Shown: positions 50,978 through 59,358 of the stretch, piece by piece | Position numbering within the stretch: the first letter of the stretch is position 1 | Layout: each line of letters opens with the position of its first letter | Source: Palsa-506 sp963836355 | GTDB lineage: Bacteria; Actinomycetota; Actinomycetes; Streptosporangiales; Streptosporangiaceae | Direction of reading: 5' to 3' | DNA: 64,000 nucleotides | Assembly (NCBI GenBank): GCA_963836355.1 | Contig: CAWIJO010000004.1 | Location: 124,001 to 188,000, forward strand | Position numbers and translations under genes: made by a program | The notes under the pieces: generated by a model | The model's database searches: none | What the model was told of the DNA's origin: nothing | Seen by the model: only the letters and a program-made list of their open reading frames with translations

Positions 50978-53334
50978 TTGTCAGACGAGGACATTAACCT
51001 CGAGCAGGGCTACATATCTGTGCTCTACCGGCGCCTCGACCAATTGCGCGAACGGACGTCCGGCCGGCTGGCCGGCGTGCTGCGGCAAACCGGCGGGACG
51101 CATCAGGCCAGGACCGAGCGCGAGGCGTTCAGCGCGATGTACCTCCAGCAGATCGCGCAGTTCAACGCGGCGGAGAACGGGCTCTGCTTCGGCCGGCTCG
51201 ACTTCCGTGACGGCGAGCGCCGCTATATCGGCCGGCTCGGGCTGCACGGTGACACCGAGGACTACCAGCAACTGCTGATGGACTGGCGCGCATCGGCCGC
51301 GCGGCCCTTCTACCTGGCGACGGCCGTGGCGCCGGAGAACGTGACGCTGCGGCGGCATATCGAGACCAGGGACAGGAAGGTCACCGGACTCGACGACGAG
51401 GTGCTCGACCTGGCCGCGGCCGACCCGAACCGCCACGACGGGCTCACCGGCGAGTCGGCGCTGCTGGCCGCGATGAGCGCCAGCCGCACCGGGCGGATGA
51501 GCGACATTGTCGAGACGATCCAGGCCGAGCAGGATCACATCATCCGCTCCGCGCTGGCCGGCGTCCTCGTCGTGCAGGGCGGCCCCGGCACCGGCAAGAC
51601 CGCCGTCGCGCTGCACCGCGCCGCTTACCTGCTCTATACCCACCGGCGGCAATTGCAGAAGCGCGGCGTGCTCGTAGTCGGCCCGAACGCCACGTTCCTC
51701 CGCTATATCGGGCAGGTACTGCCGTCGCTCGGCGAGACCAGCGTGCTGCTGTCCACCATGGCGGGCCTGTACCCGGGCATCACGGCCACCGCGGCCGAGC
51801 CGCCGGAAACCGCGGTGCTCAAGGGCAGCCTGCGGATGGCGCGGGTAATCGCCACGGCCGTGCGGGACCGGCAGCAGGTGCCGTCCAGCGGGCTGACGGT
51901 GACCTTCGAGCGCGACACGTACGTGCTCAGCAAGCAGGCGTGCGCGAAGGCACGCGAGCGGGCCCGCCGGTCCCGGCGGCCGCACAACCAGGCCAGGACG
52001 GTCTTCGTCCGGGAAATGCTGACCGCCCTGACCAGCGTGGTGGCGGGCAAGATCGGCGCCAACGCGCTCGGCGAGGCCAACCTGCTCGATGACGCGGACA
52101 TCGCCGAACTGCGCGAGGAACTGCGCGCCGACCCGGGCGTCCGCGCCGCGATCGACCGGCTGTGGCCGGTACTGACGCCGCAGCGGCTGCTGGCGGAGCT
52201 GTTCTCATCGCAGCGGCGGCTGGCGTCCGCCGCGCCGAGGTTCACCCCGGCCGAGCGGGCCCTGCTGCTCCGCATGGCCGGCCCCGGGCAGCCACCAGGA
52301 GGCGGCGCCGAGTGGACTCCCGCCGACGTCCCGCTGCTCGACGAGGCAGCAGAATTGCTTGGCGAGGACGACCTGGCAGTCAGGGTAAGCGCGGAACGCG
52401 AGCGGCGGGCCCGGGTCGGCTACGCGCAGGGCGTGCTGGACATCATGTCGCGAGACGACGAGGACGATCCCGAGATCCTGATGGGCGCCGACCTGGTGGA
52501 TGCCAGCCGGCTGGCGGCCCGGCACGAGGAAGCCGAGCACCTGACCGCGGCCGAGCGCGCCGCCGTCGACCGGACCTGGGCCTTCGGCCATGTCATCGTG
52601 GACGAGGCGCAGGAGCTATCGGAACTGGCCTGGCGGATGCTGATGCGCCGCTGCCCGGCCAGGTCGATGACGATCGTCGGCGACGTCGCGCAGACCGGCG
52701 ACCTGGCCGGCGCGCCATCCTGGGAACAGACGCTGAGCCCCTATATGGGGGACCGCTGGCGGCTGGCCGGGCTGACGATCAACTACCGGACGCCGGCCGA
52801 GATCATGACGGTGGCCGCCGACGTGCTGGCCGCGATCGACCCCGGGCTCGAGCTGCCGCGATCGGTGCGGGAGTCGGGAGCGGCGCCGTGGCGGCTGCAG
52901 GCGGCCGCCGGGGAACTCGCCGGAGCCGTGGCGGCGGCCACCGGACGTGCCGCCGCGCTGACCGGGGACGGGCGGCTCGCGGTGATCGTGCCCGCATCGC
53001 GCCTCGGCGAGCTCAGCGCCGCCGTGGCGGCCAGCGGGCCGCCGCTGCGGCGGGGGGCGGCGCTGCGGCGGGGGGCGGCGCCTCGGCCGCCGCCGACCCG
53101 GACCTGGAGAGCCCGGTCGTCGTGCTCACTGTCCGGCAGGCCAAGGGCCTGGAGTTCGACTACGTGCTGATCGCCGATCCCGGCCAGATCGTGGCCGACT
53201 CTGCCCGCGGCCTGAACGACCTCTATGTGGCGCTGACCAGGGCTACCCAGCGCCTCGGGGTAGTGCATCCCGGCTCAGCGCCGGGCGTCCTGGCCGCCCT
53301 GAAGCCGATCGGCTCAGTGGCCGAAATCAGTTGA
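50978..53334 (+). CDS. HelD-type (UvrD-like) RNA polymerase-recycling ATPase, frameshifted
   Basis: This encodes a superfamily 1 ATPase of about 785 residues, resembling actinobacterial HelD/HelR, which strips stalled RNA polymerase from DNA and can protect it from rifampicin. The N-terminal helical arm (Leu-Glu-Gln-Gly-Tyr-Ile-Ser-Val-Leu-Tyr-Arg-Arg-Leu-Asp-x-Leu-Arg) inserts into the polymerase secondary channel in known members. Walker A is Gly-Gly-Pro-Gly-Thr-Gly-Lys-Thr; motif II is Val-Asp-Glu-Ala-Gln-Glu. The frame ends as Arg-rich nonsense, while the missing C-terminus (Val-Arg-Gln-Ala-Lys-Gly-Leu-Glu-Phe-Asp, Val-Ala-Leu-Thr-Arg-Ala) continues in another frame up to 53334. One base seems lost in the G6 runs at about 53,050-53,080. 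The TTG at 50978 follows GAAGGGG. Confidence 0.82.
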
Positions 53335-53455
53335 AAGCACCCATTCAACTCCAAAGTCACCCCGCCGAGTAATCCACGCCCGCCCGCTGCCGACGTGCAG
53401 CGCGGCGCCGGCCGGGCACGCCGACCCGGGCAAGCCTGGCTGAAATGGCTCCCGG

Positions 53456-54472
53456 TCAGTCGTTGTCGCGGTTGCCGAAACGGCTGAACAGGCGCTCGCC
53501 TGCCCCGACCGCGGTCTCTGCGACGCCGCGGACCATGCCGACGAACGGGTCGGCGGTGCGGTTCCAGGATTCCTGGTAGGACTGCGCGGCGGCCTTGACC
53601 TCCTCAGACACCGACGCCTCCCCGTCATCCTCGCGCCTGGGGTAGTTCCCGGCCAGGATGTCGCGGTACTCGCCCTCGGCGGCCCACCGGTCGAGTTCGG
53701 CGAACCTGACCACCGCGAACGGGTGTGTGTTGCCCTCCAGCTGGAGCAGCTTCAGCAGGCCGTCCCGCACGTCCGGCACGGCGTCGTACTCACGCGCCTG
53801 GGCGTGGAACGCGTCGTGGCTCAGCTCGGACATCCGGGAGCCGCCGGCCAGCTTCATCAGCGCGCGGCGGCCCGACTCCAAGTCCTGGCCGGCCAGCAGG
53901 CCCGCCCGGTCACAGGACAGCTCGGACTTGCGGTACCACTCCTCCAGGCCCCAGATGATCGCCCGCAGCCCGATGTAGCCGATCGGCATCCAGGCCACTC
54001 GCGCGGCCAGCCTGATCAGGTGATAGAGCATCGTGCGGTACACCGAGTGGCCGGACAGCACGTGCCCGAGTTCGTGCCCGATCACCCACCGCATCTCCTC
54101 GGCGTCGAGCAAGTCCACCAGGCCGGTCGAGATCACGATGAACGGCTTATCGGTGCCGAGTGTCATCGCGTTGACTACCGGGTCCTGCCTGATGAACAGC
54201 TCCGGCACCGCTGGCAGGTCCAGGATGTAAGAGCCGTCCAGCAGCATCTGGTAGAGCTGCGGGAACTGCTCCTGGGACGCCTTCACGCCGCTGGCGAGGA
54301 ACATCAGCCGCAGGCTGCGGTCGCTGAACAGCCCGGCCAGCCGGCGCAGCAGCACGTCGAATCCGGTGAGTTTGCGCATCGCCACCAACGCGGAGCGGTC
54401 GGCGGGATGCTCGTAAGCGCGTGAGCTGATACCGGGCAGACGCACCCGGGAACGGTCGGGCACAGAGGTCAT
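53456..54472 (-). CDS. M48-family zinc metallopeptidase
   Basis: This is a 338-residue protein. The zinc-binding motif His-Glu-Leu-Gly-His is in Trp-Val-Ile-Gly-His-Glu-Leu-Gly-His-Val-Leu-Ser-Gly-His, and the third ligand glutamate is in Lys-Ser-Glu-Leu-Ser-Cys-Asp-Arg-Ala-Gly-Leu. These are the Ste24/HtpX family hallmarks. Hydrophobic segments are short, so it may be peripheral to the membrane rather than a multi-pass HtpX. The C-terminal 60 residues are acidic then basic and unlike the peptidase. I chose the ATG at 54472; ATGs up to 54610 are in frame but upstream sequence is unlike the family. Confidence 0.85.
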   Translation of the reverse strand: MTSVPDRSRVRLPGISSRAYEHPADRSALVAMRKLTGFDVLLRRLAGLFSDRSLRLMFLASGVKASQEQFPQLYQMLLDGSYILDLPAVPELFIRQDPVVNAMTLGTDKPFIVISTGLVDLLDAEEMRWVIGHELGHVLSGHSVYRTMLYHLIRLAARVAWMPIGYIGLRAIIWGLEEWYRKSELSCDRAGLLAGQDLESGRRALMKLAGGSRMSELSHDAFHAQAREYDAVPDVRDGLLKLLQLEGNTHPFAVVRFAELDRWAAEGEYRDILAGNYPRREDDGEASVSEEVKAAAQSYQESWNRTADPFVGMVRGVAETAVGAGERLFSRFGNRDND

Positions 54473-54563
54473 ACCTGCCATCGTAGGTCCAGCGAGCGGA
54501 GGTCGATGCAGATGACGGCTGACCGGGCCGGGACTAACTGCGCAAGTGCGGGATACTGGGCAG

Positions 54564-54956
54564 ATGGCCGATCGCAATGTGCTGGGCGGCGAGCTGGAGC
54601 CGTGCGGCACCGACCCGGTTACCGGGTTCTACCGGGATGGCTGCTGCAATACCGGGCCCGAAGACCGGGGGAGCCATACGATCTGCGCGGTGGTGACCGC
54701 CGAGTTCCTGGAGCACCAGCGCCGGATCGGGAATGACCTGCGCACCCCCATGCCGCAGTACGAGTTCCCCGGGCTCGTGCCGGGAGATCGCTGGTGCGTG
54801 ACCGCGGCGAACTGGCTGCGAGCGCACCACGACGGCGCTGCGGCGTACGTCGTGCTGGCGTCAACCCATGCGCGGGCCCTGGACATCGTGCCGATCGAGG
54901 CGCTGCGGGAGCACGCTATCGACGTGCCGGCCGATCCGGGGGCACTCGCGGACTGA
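54564..54956 (+). CDS. DUF2237-family protein
   Basis: This is a 130-residue protein matching the DUF2237 family: Asn-Val-Leu-Gly-Gly-Glu-Leu-Glu-Pro-Cys, Pro-Val-Thr-Gly-Phe-Tyr-Arg-Asp-Gly-Cys-Cys, His-Thr-Ile-Cys-Ala-Val-Val-Thr, Phe-Pro-Gly-Leu-x-Pro-Gly-Asp-Arg-Trp-Cys. Five conserved cysteines suggest metal or redox chemistry, but the function is unknown. It is divergent from the M48 gene with about 90 bp between the starts. Confidence 0.85.
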   Translation: MADRNVLGGELEPCGTDPVTGFYRDGCCNTGPEDRGSHTICAVVTAEFLEHQRRIGNDLRTPMPQYEFPGLVPGDRWCVTAANWLRAHHDGAAAYVVLASTHARALDIVPIEALREHAIDVPADPGALAD

Positions 54957-54969
54957 GCCGGGGTGCTGG

Positions 54970-55328
54970 TCAGGGCCGGGTGCCGTAGGACGGGCGGCCG
55001 GCCGCGGCCGGCCGCGATGGGTACGCGTCGCTTACCCAGTCGCAGAGCAGCGGCCTGGTCTGGCGCGGGTCGATGATCTCCTCGATGCCGAGGCGCTCGG
55101 CGGTCCGCAGCGGGTTGCGGACGGCGTCCAGGCGCTGCCTGATGGAGGCGAGCGCCGCCATCAGGGGCCTGCTCGAGCTCGGCCCGGTAGGCGGCCTCGG
55201 TTCCGCCCTCCACCGGCAGCCGTCAGCCGGCCGGCGTCATGCTGGCGGCGGATTTTCTCCGGCCCGCCCAGCTCGTTTGCCAGCGCCTGCCGGCGGCCGA
55301 TCTCGTCCAGTTCCGGTTGCCATGTCAT
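54970..55328 (-). pseudogene. acyl-CoA carboxylase carboxyltransferase, internally deleted remnant
   Basis: The first 36 codons from 55328 read as the N-terminus of a biotin-dependent carboxyltransferase (Leu-Asp-Glu-Ile-Gly-Arg-Arg-Gln-Ala-Leu, then Gly-Gly-Pro-Glu-Lys-Ile-Arg-Arg-Gln-His-Asp-Ala-Gly-Arg-Leu-Thr). The sequence then jumps to the C-terminal end: Val-Glu-Gly-Gly-Thr-Glu-Ala-Ala-Tyr-Arg-Ala-Glu-Leu-Glu, later Arg-Thr-Ala-Glu-Arg-Leu-Gly-Ile-Glu-Glu-Ile-Ile-Asp-Pro-Arg. Intact subunits have about 500 residues, so over 1 kb is deleted, and the C-terminal piece changes frame once. A relic. Confidence 0.75.
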
Positions 55329-55459
55329 GCCGGAAAGCTAACTCACGGGGCACCCGGCAGCGCGGCCGCAGCCAGGCCAGGCAATGCCCAGGCGAAGTCC
55401 GCAGGCCAGGCCAGGCCAGGCCAGCGACGGCATGGCCGGTCGCGAGCGGGTTCCCGGGC

Positions 55460-56695
55460 TCAGCGCCAGAGCCGCCTGGTGGCCAGCTGGGCGCCGCTGG
55501 CCAGCGTGCCGAGTTTTGCCCAGGCAATCTGCGGATGCACCCGGCCGCCCAGCCCGCAGTCGGTGGAGGCGATCACGTTGTCCCGGCCGACGATGTCCGC
55601 ATAGCGGACAATCCGGTCGGCGACAAGCTCCGGATGCTCGACCACGTTGGTCGAATGGCTGACCACGCCGGGCAGGATCGCCTTGCCGGGTGGCAGCGTG
55701 ACATCCAGCCACGCCTTCCACTCGTGCTCGTGCCGGGCATTGGCCGCCTCGAACGAGTAGGCGCTCGCGTTGATCGAGAGCAGCAGGCCGATGATGTCGG
55801 CCATCGGCAGGTCGGTCGTGTGCGGGCCATGCCAGCTGCCCCAGCACAGGTGGAAGCGGATCCGCTCGGCGGGCAGGCCGCGGAGCGCATGGTTGAGTGC
55901 CTCGACGCGGACCATCGTGAAGCGCTGGTAGGCCTCGACCGTCGGCGCGGGATTTATCTGATCCCAGTTCTCCGCGATGGCGGGATCATCGATCTGCAGG
56001 ACAAGGCCAGCGTCGATGATCGCCGCGTACTCCGCGCGCATCGCGTCCGCGCAGGCGTAAAGCAATTCCTCGTCATCGTCGTAATACTCGTTGGCAAATC
56101 GTGCGCAGCTGGCCGGTCCGACCGCGTTGAGGAACCCGCTGGCCAGCCCGGCGGCGGCCAGCGCCGCCTTGAAGTTAGCGATGGTCCGCTGCATTGGCTT
56201 GGTGCCGCGGTAGGTGATTGGGCCGCGGCAGACCGGGACGGTGGGCCGGTTCTCCCGGTTGGGCAGCGCCACGCCAGAGGCCGGGTCGCCGTAGGCCTCG
56301 CTGAACTCGACCCAGTCCCGGCGCTCGGGGAAAGTGGACAGGACGACTTCGCCGGTCTGCGGCTTCGCCCGGCGCGGCCGGATCTCGCCCGGCGGGACCA
56401 TCTCGAGCCCGGCCAGGCGCTGGAATACATAGGTCCACCAGGGCCCGAAGTCGTAGCGGTGGCTGATCGAATGACCGAACTCGCCGTCGTTCACCAGATC
56501 GACGCCGGTGGCCTGCTGGCGGTCGACGACGTCGGCCACCGCGGCACTGAGTTTCCGCTGGAAGTCCTCGTCATCGAGGACGGCGCCGGGGGCCGCGCTA
56601 GCCGCGGCTCGCTGGCGGTTGAGCTCGATCAGCTCCTCCGGGCGTGGCAGGCTCCCCGCATGGCTGGCCAGGATCCGGCCGGAGTTCGTCGGCAT
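55460..56695 (-). CDS. MetE-like cobalamin-independent methionine synthase II family protein
   Basis: This is a 411-residue protein with a TIM barrel like the C-terminal half of MetE. It starts Ile-Leu-Ala-Ser-His-Ala-Gly-Ser-Leu-Pro-Arg-Pro-Glu and contains Val-Asn-Asp-Gly-Glu-Phe, Leu-Gln-Ile-Asp-Asp-Pro, His-Leu-Cys-Trp-Gly-Ser-Trp-His-Gly-Pro-His and Ser-Thr-Asp-Cys-Gly-Leu-Gly-Gly-Arg. The His...Cys...Glu...Cys zinc ligands of MetE appear to be present (His and Cys in the HLCWG block, final Cys in the TDCG block). Stand-alone proteins of this type include epoxyalkane:CoM transferase-like enzymes and other thiol-methylating or dealkylating enzymes; the substrate is not known. Confidence 0.85.
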   Translation of the reverse strand: MPTNSGRILASHAGSLPRPEELIELNRQRAAASAAPGAVLDDEDFQRKLSAAVADVVDRQQATGVDLVNDGEFGHSISHRYDFGPWWTYVFQRLAGLEMVPPGEIRPRRAKPQTGEVVLSTFPERRDWVEFSEAYGDPASGVALPNRENRPTVPVCRGPITYRGTKPMQRTIANFKAALAAAGLASGFLNAVGPASCARFANEYYDDDEELLYACADAMRAEYAAIIDAGLVLQIDDPAIAENWDQINPAPTVEAYQRFTMVRVEALNHALRGLPAERIRFHLCWGSWHGPHTTDLPMADIIGLLLSINASAYSFEAANARHEHEWKAWLDVTLPPGKAILPGVVSHSTNVVEHPELVADRIVRYADIVGRDNVIASTDCGLGGRVHPQIAWAKLGTLASGAQLATRRLWR

Positions 56696-57036
56696 CTGTC
56701 CTCCACGGGTACCCGTCCCGGTCCGGCAATCGCCGGCCCGGCGATAGCCGGGAGTGGCCGCCGCGGTGGCTGGTGGGCGCGCCCGGCCAGGCCGACTGAG
56801 CCCGGCAGCAGAGGGCAGTCACTCGGCGCCGGACCAGCCTCCGCCGGAGGCGAAACGGCACGGGCCACCTTTCGGCGCGTCCTGCGTGCTATCACTGGCG
56901 CGCGACAATCCGTTAATTATGGTCATCATGCGTTAACCGTGGCAAGCTTCCCCGATCCTCATCCGAGATGCCCGCGAAACGTCATTGCAGAGGCTGCTGC
57001 CCAGCGGCGCGGTAGCCGCCGGTTACCCTCGTCGGC
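56696..57036. other. divergent intergenic region before nadD
   Basis: This 341-bp gap holds no supported gene. A locally AT-rich patch at 56,905-56,945 carries CGTTAA at 56,911 and again at 56,931, 20 bp apart, the second extended to GTTAAC. That could be a promoter or operator. The short direct repeat CCGGCAATCGCC/CCCGGCGATAGCC near 56,730 has no obvious role. Confidence 0.3.
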
Positions 57037-57648
57037 ATGGACGCTGGGGGATCACCCGCCAAGCGGATCGGGGTTATGGGCGGCACCTTTGACCCGATTC
57101 ATCACGGCCACCTCGTCGCGGCGAGCGAGGTCGGGCACTTCTTCTCGCTGGACGAGGTCATATTCGTGCCGACCGGACGCCCCTGGCAGAAGGACGACCG
57201 GGAGGTGTCGGAGGCCGAGGACCGTTACCTCATGACGGTCATCGCGACCGCGTCCAACCCGCGGTTCTCGGTCAGCCGGGTGGATATCGACCGGCCGGGC
57301 CCGACGTACACCATCGACACCCTGCACGAGCTGCGGGTGGCCCGGGGGCCTTCGGCCAAGCTGTTCTTCATCACCGGCGCCGACGCGATGGAGCAGCTGA
57401 TGTGCTGGCAGAACGCGGACGAACTGCTCGAGCTCGCGCACTTCGTCGGCTGTACCCGTCCCGGCCACCGGCTGTCCGGCGCCGGCCTGCCCGGCGAGCG
57501 GGTCAGCCTGATCGAGATCCCCGCCCTGACGATCTCGTCGACCGCGTGCCGGGACCGAGTCAGGGTCGGTGAGCCGATCTGGTACCTGGTCCCGGACGGG
57601 ATCGTGCAGTACATCGCGAAACGCGGCCTCTACCAGGATCGGAGTTGA
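57037..57648 (+). CDS. nadD: nicotinate-nucleotide adenylyltransferase
   Basis: This 203-residue enzyme makes NaAD from nicotinate mononucleotide and ATP in NAD synthesis. The nucleotidyltransferase motif Gly-Gly-Thr-Phe-Asp-Pro-Ile-His-His-Gly-His is at residues 15-25, and the second signature Ile-Ser-Ser-Thr-Ala-Cys-Arg is near the C-terminus. It is followed by rsfS, the conserved actinobacterial order. No strong ribosome-binding site is visible before the ATG. Confidence 0.95.
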   Translation: MDAGGSPAKRIGVMGGTFDPIHHGHLVAASEVGHFFSLDEVIFVPTGRPWQKDDREVSEAEDRYLMTVIATASNPRFSVSRVDIDRPGPTYTIDTLHELRVARGPSAKLFFITGADAMEQLMCWQNADELLELAHFVGCTRPGHRLSGAGLPGERVSLIEIPALTISSTACRDRVRVGEPIWYLVPDGIVQYIAKRGLYQDRS

Positions 57649-57658
57649 TGACCCGCCT

Positions 57659-57717
57659 GCCGGGACCGTGCCCAGGCCGGCCTGCGGCGCGCCGGGACCG
57701 TGCCCAGGCCGGCCTGC
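57659..57717. repeat. 27-bp direct repeat between nadD and rsfS
   Basis: The unit GCCGGGACCGTGCCCAGGCC plus GGCCTGC occurs at 57659-57685 and 57691-57717, identical, period 32. It lies in the short nadD-rsfS gap; no function is visible. Confidence 0.75.
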
Positions 57718-57839
57718 AGCGCGCCGGGTGAGCCAGCCCACCTGGCCGGCCGCGATACCCTGAACTGGCTGGTGCCAACCCCGGCGCTAATTGTGCGATG
57801 GTAGGGGCAGGGCTCAGCAGAGGAGGACGAGCAGCACAC

Positions 57840-58316
57840 GTGACCGCCACTGAGAGGGCAGTCGAGCTAGTGACGATCGCCGCGGGATCCGCGGCCGACA
57901 AGCTCGCTACCGACATCATCGCCTACGACGTGAGCGAGCAGCTTGTCATCACCGACGCGTTCCTGCTCTGCTCGGCAGCCAACGATCGCCAGGTCAAGGC
58001 TATCGTTGATGACATCGAGGACAAGCTGCGAAAGGCCGGGGCCAAGCCGGTGCGCCGTGAGGGCGAGCGCGAGGGCCGGTGGGTGCTGCTGGACTACCTT
58101 GACGTGGTAATCCACGTCCAGCACGCGGAGGAGCGCGTGTTCTATGCACTTGAGCGGCTATGGAAGGACTGTCCGGTGATCCCGCTGTCCGAGCCAGCGA
58201 TCGCCGGCGGTGCCCGCGGCTTGGGCGGCGCCGGCGGTACGGGCAGGGCTGGTGGTGTGGGCAGCAGGGGTGGCCTGGGCGGCAACGCTGGCCCGCGCCA
58301 CGGGGACCCGCGCTGA
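57840..58316 (+). CDS. rsfS: ribosome silencing factor RsfS
   Basis: This is a 158-residue protein that binds L14 and blocks subunit joining under starvation. Core motifs: Ala-Ala-Asp-Lys-Leu-Ala-Thr-Asp-Ile-Ile-Ala-Tyr-Asp-Val-Ser, then Ile-Thr-Asp-Ala-Phe-Leu-Leu-Cys-Ser-Ala-Ala-Asn-Asp-Arg-Gln-Val, and Trp-Val-Leu-Leu-Asp-Tyr-Leu-Asp-Val-Val-Ile-His-Val. The last 35 residues are a Gly-rich tail. The GTG start at 57840 has GAGGAGG upstream. A phosphoglycerate mutase-type gene follows directly, the usual order. Confidence 0.94.
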   Translation: MTATERAVELVTIAAGSAADKLATDIIAYDVSEQLVITDAFLLCSAANDRQVKAIVDDIEDKLRKAGAKPVRREGEREGRWVLLDYLDVVIHVQHAEERVFYALERLWKDCPVIPLSEPAIAGGARGLGGAGGTGRAGGVGSRGGLGGNAGPRHGDPR

Positions 58317-58330
58317 CGGCGGCGGGCCCT

Positions 58331-59036
58331 GTGCCTGGCGCTGATCCGGGGCCGGGTGAGGATGTCGGGCCGGATCGTGCCGTTGGCACGGCGCCGGACC
58401 GGGCCGCCGAAAGGCCGGTCACGCTGCTGCTATGGCGGCACGGCCAGACCGAATGGAACCTGGAGCGGCGGTTCCAGGGCCAGAGCGACATCGGGCTCAA
58501 TGCGACCGGCAGGCAGCAGGCCCGGCGTGCCGCGCTGCTCATCGCGACGCTGAAGCCGGATGCGATCTACTCCTCCGACCTGGCCCGGGCGACGAGCACC
58601 GCACAGGCGCTGGCGCGGCTGACCGGCCTGCCGGTGAACCTCGACAAGGACCTGCGGGAACGGCACGGCGGTGCGTGGGAAGGGCTAACCGACCTGGAGA
58701 TCAGGCAGTTCTATCCAGCCGAGTACCAGATTCTGGTCGCCGCCGGACGGCGAGCCGACTGCCGCCGTCGCCGACCGTGCGGCCGGCGCCTTTGAGCGGA
58801 TTGCCGAGAGCATGCCCCGCGGGTCGATGGCCGTCGTCGTCAGCCACGGCGCGGCGATCGGCCTGGGAATCTCGCGCCTGCTCGGGCTGCCGGAACGGGA
58901 GCGGGTCCTCGGGTCGCTATCCAACTGCGCATGGTCCGTCCTCGGCCGCCGGGCTGGCCGGTGGCGGCTACTAGAGCACAATGTCGGGACGATGCCCGAT
59001 CCGGTGCAAGATCCGGGCGTCGACCCGGGGAGATGA
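58331..59036 (+). CDS. phosphoglycerate mutase-type histidine phosphatase, frameshifted
   Basis: Restored length is about 234 residues. The first frame has Leu-Leu-Leu-Trp-Arg-His-Gly-Gln-Thr-Glu-Trp-Asn (catalytic His), Ser-Ser-Asp-Leu-Ala-Arg-Ala and Arg-Glu-Arg-His-Gly-Gly-Ala-Trp-Glu-Gly. After Glu-Tyr-Gln-Ile-Leu-Val-Ala (about 58,740) it turns to Arg-rich nonsense, while another frame gives Asp-Gly-Glu-Pro-Thr-Ala-Ala-Val-Ala-Asp-Arg and the second catalytic His (Val-Val-Ser-His-Gly-Ala-Ala-Ile) up to 59036. One base too many or two too few near 58,741-58,750 explains this. The gene regularly follows rsfS in actinobacteria. The GTG start is tentative. Confidence 0.82.
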
Positions 59037-59071
59037 GCCGGGACAGTCCGCGGCGAGCGTAGGGCGGCCCT

Positions 59072-59155
59072 TAGGGCCGGGACGGCGGCCGGTAGGGCCG
59101 GGACGGCGGCCGGTAGGGCCGGGACGGCGGCCGGTAGGGCCGGGACGGCGGCCGG
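59072..59155. repeat. four perfect 21-bp tandem repeats upstream of tRNA-Ala
   Basis: Units TAGGGCCGGGACGGCGGCCG plus G at 59072, 59093, 59114 and 59135. The array ends 11 bp before the probable -10 box of the tRNA gene, so it occupies the -35 and upstream region. All copies are identical. Confidence 0.9.
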
Positions 59156-59166
59156 TTAGTTTCTTG

Positions 59167-59172
59167 TACACT
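59167..59172 (+). promoter_or_regulatory. probable -10 box for tRNA-Ala
   Basis: TACACT fits the TANNNT consensus and lies 38 bp before the mature tRNA. No good -35 hexamer is present; that position is taken by the end of the 21-bp repeat array. Confidence 0.4.
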
Positions 59173-59209
59173 GGCGGGGCGCTGCGGCGAACTGGCCGGG
59201 CGCTCCCGA

Positions 59210-59282
<73 letters not shown>

Positions 59283-59358
59283 CAGGTCAGAGGCACATCG
59301 CGATAGCCCCAAGATCACTTGGGAGCCATTGTGGGAGCCAAGTGTTACGCTCCCGAAC

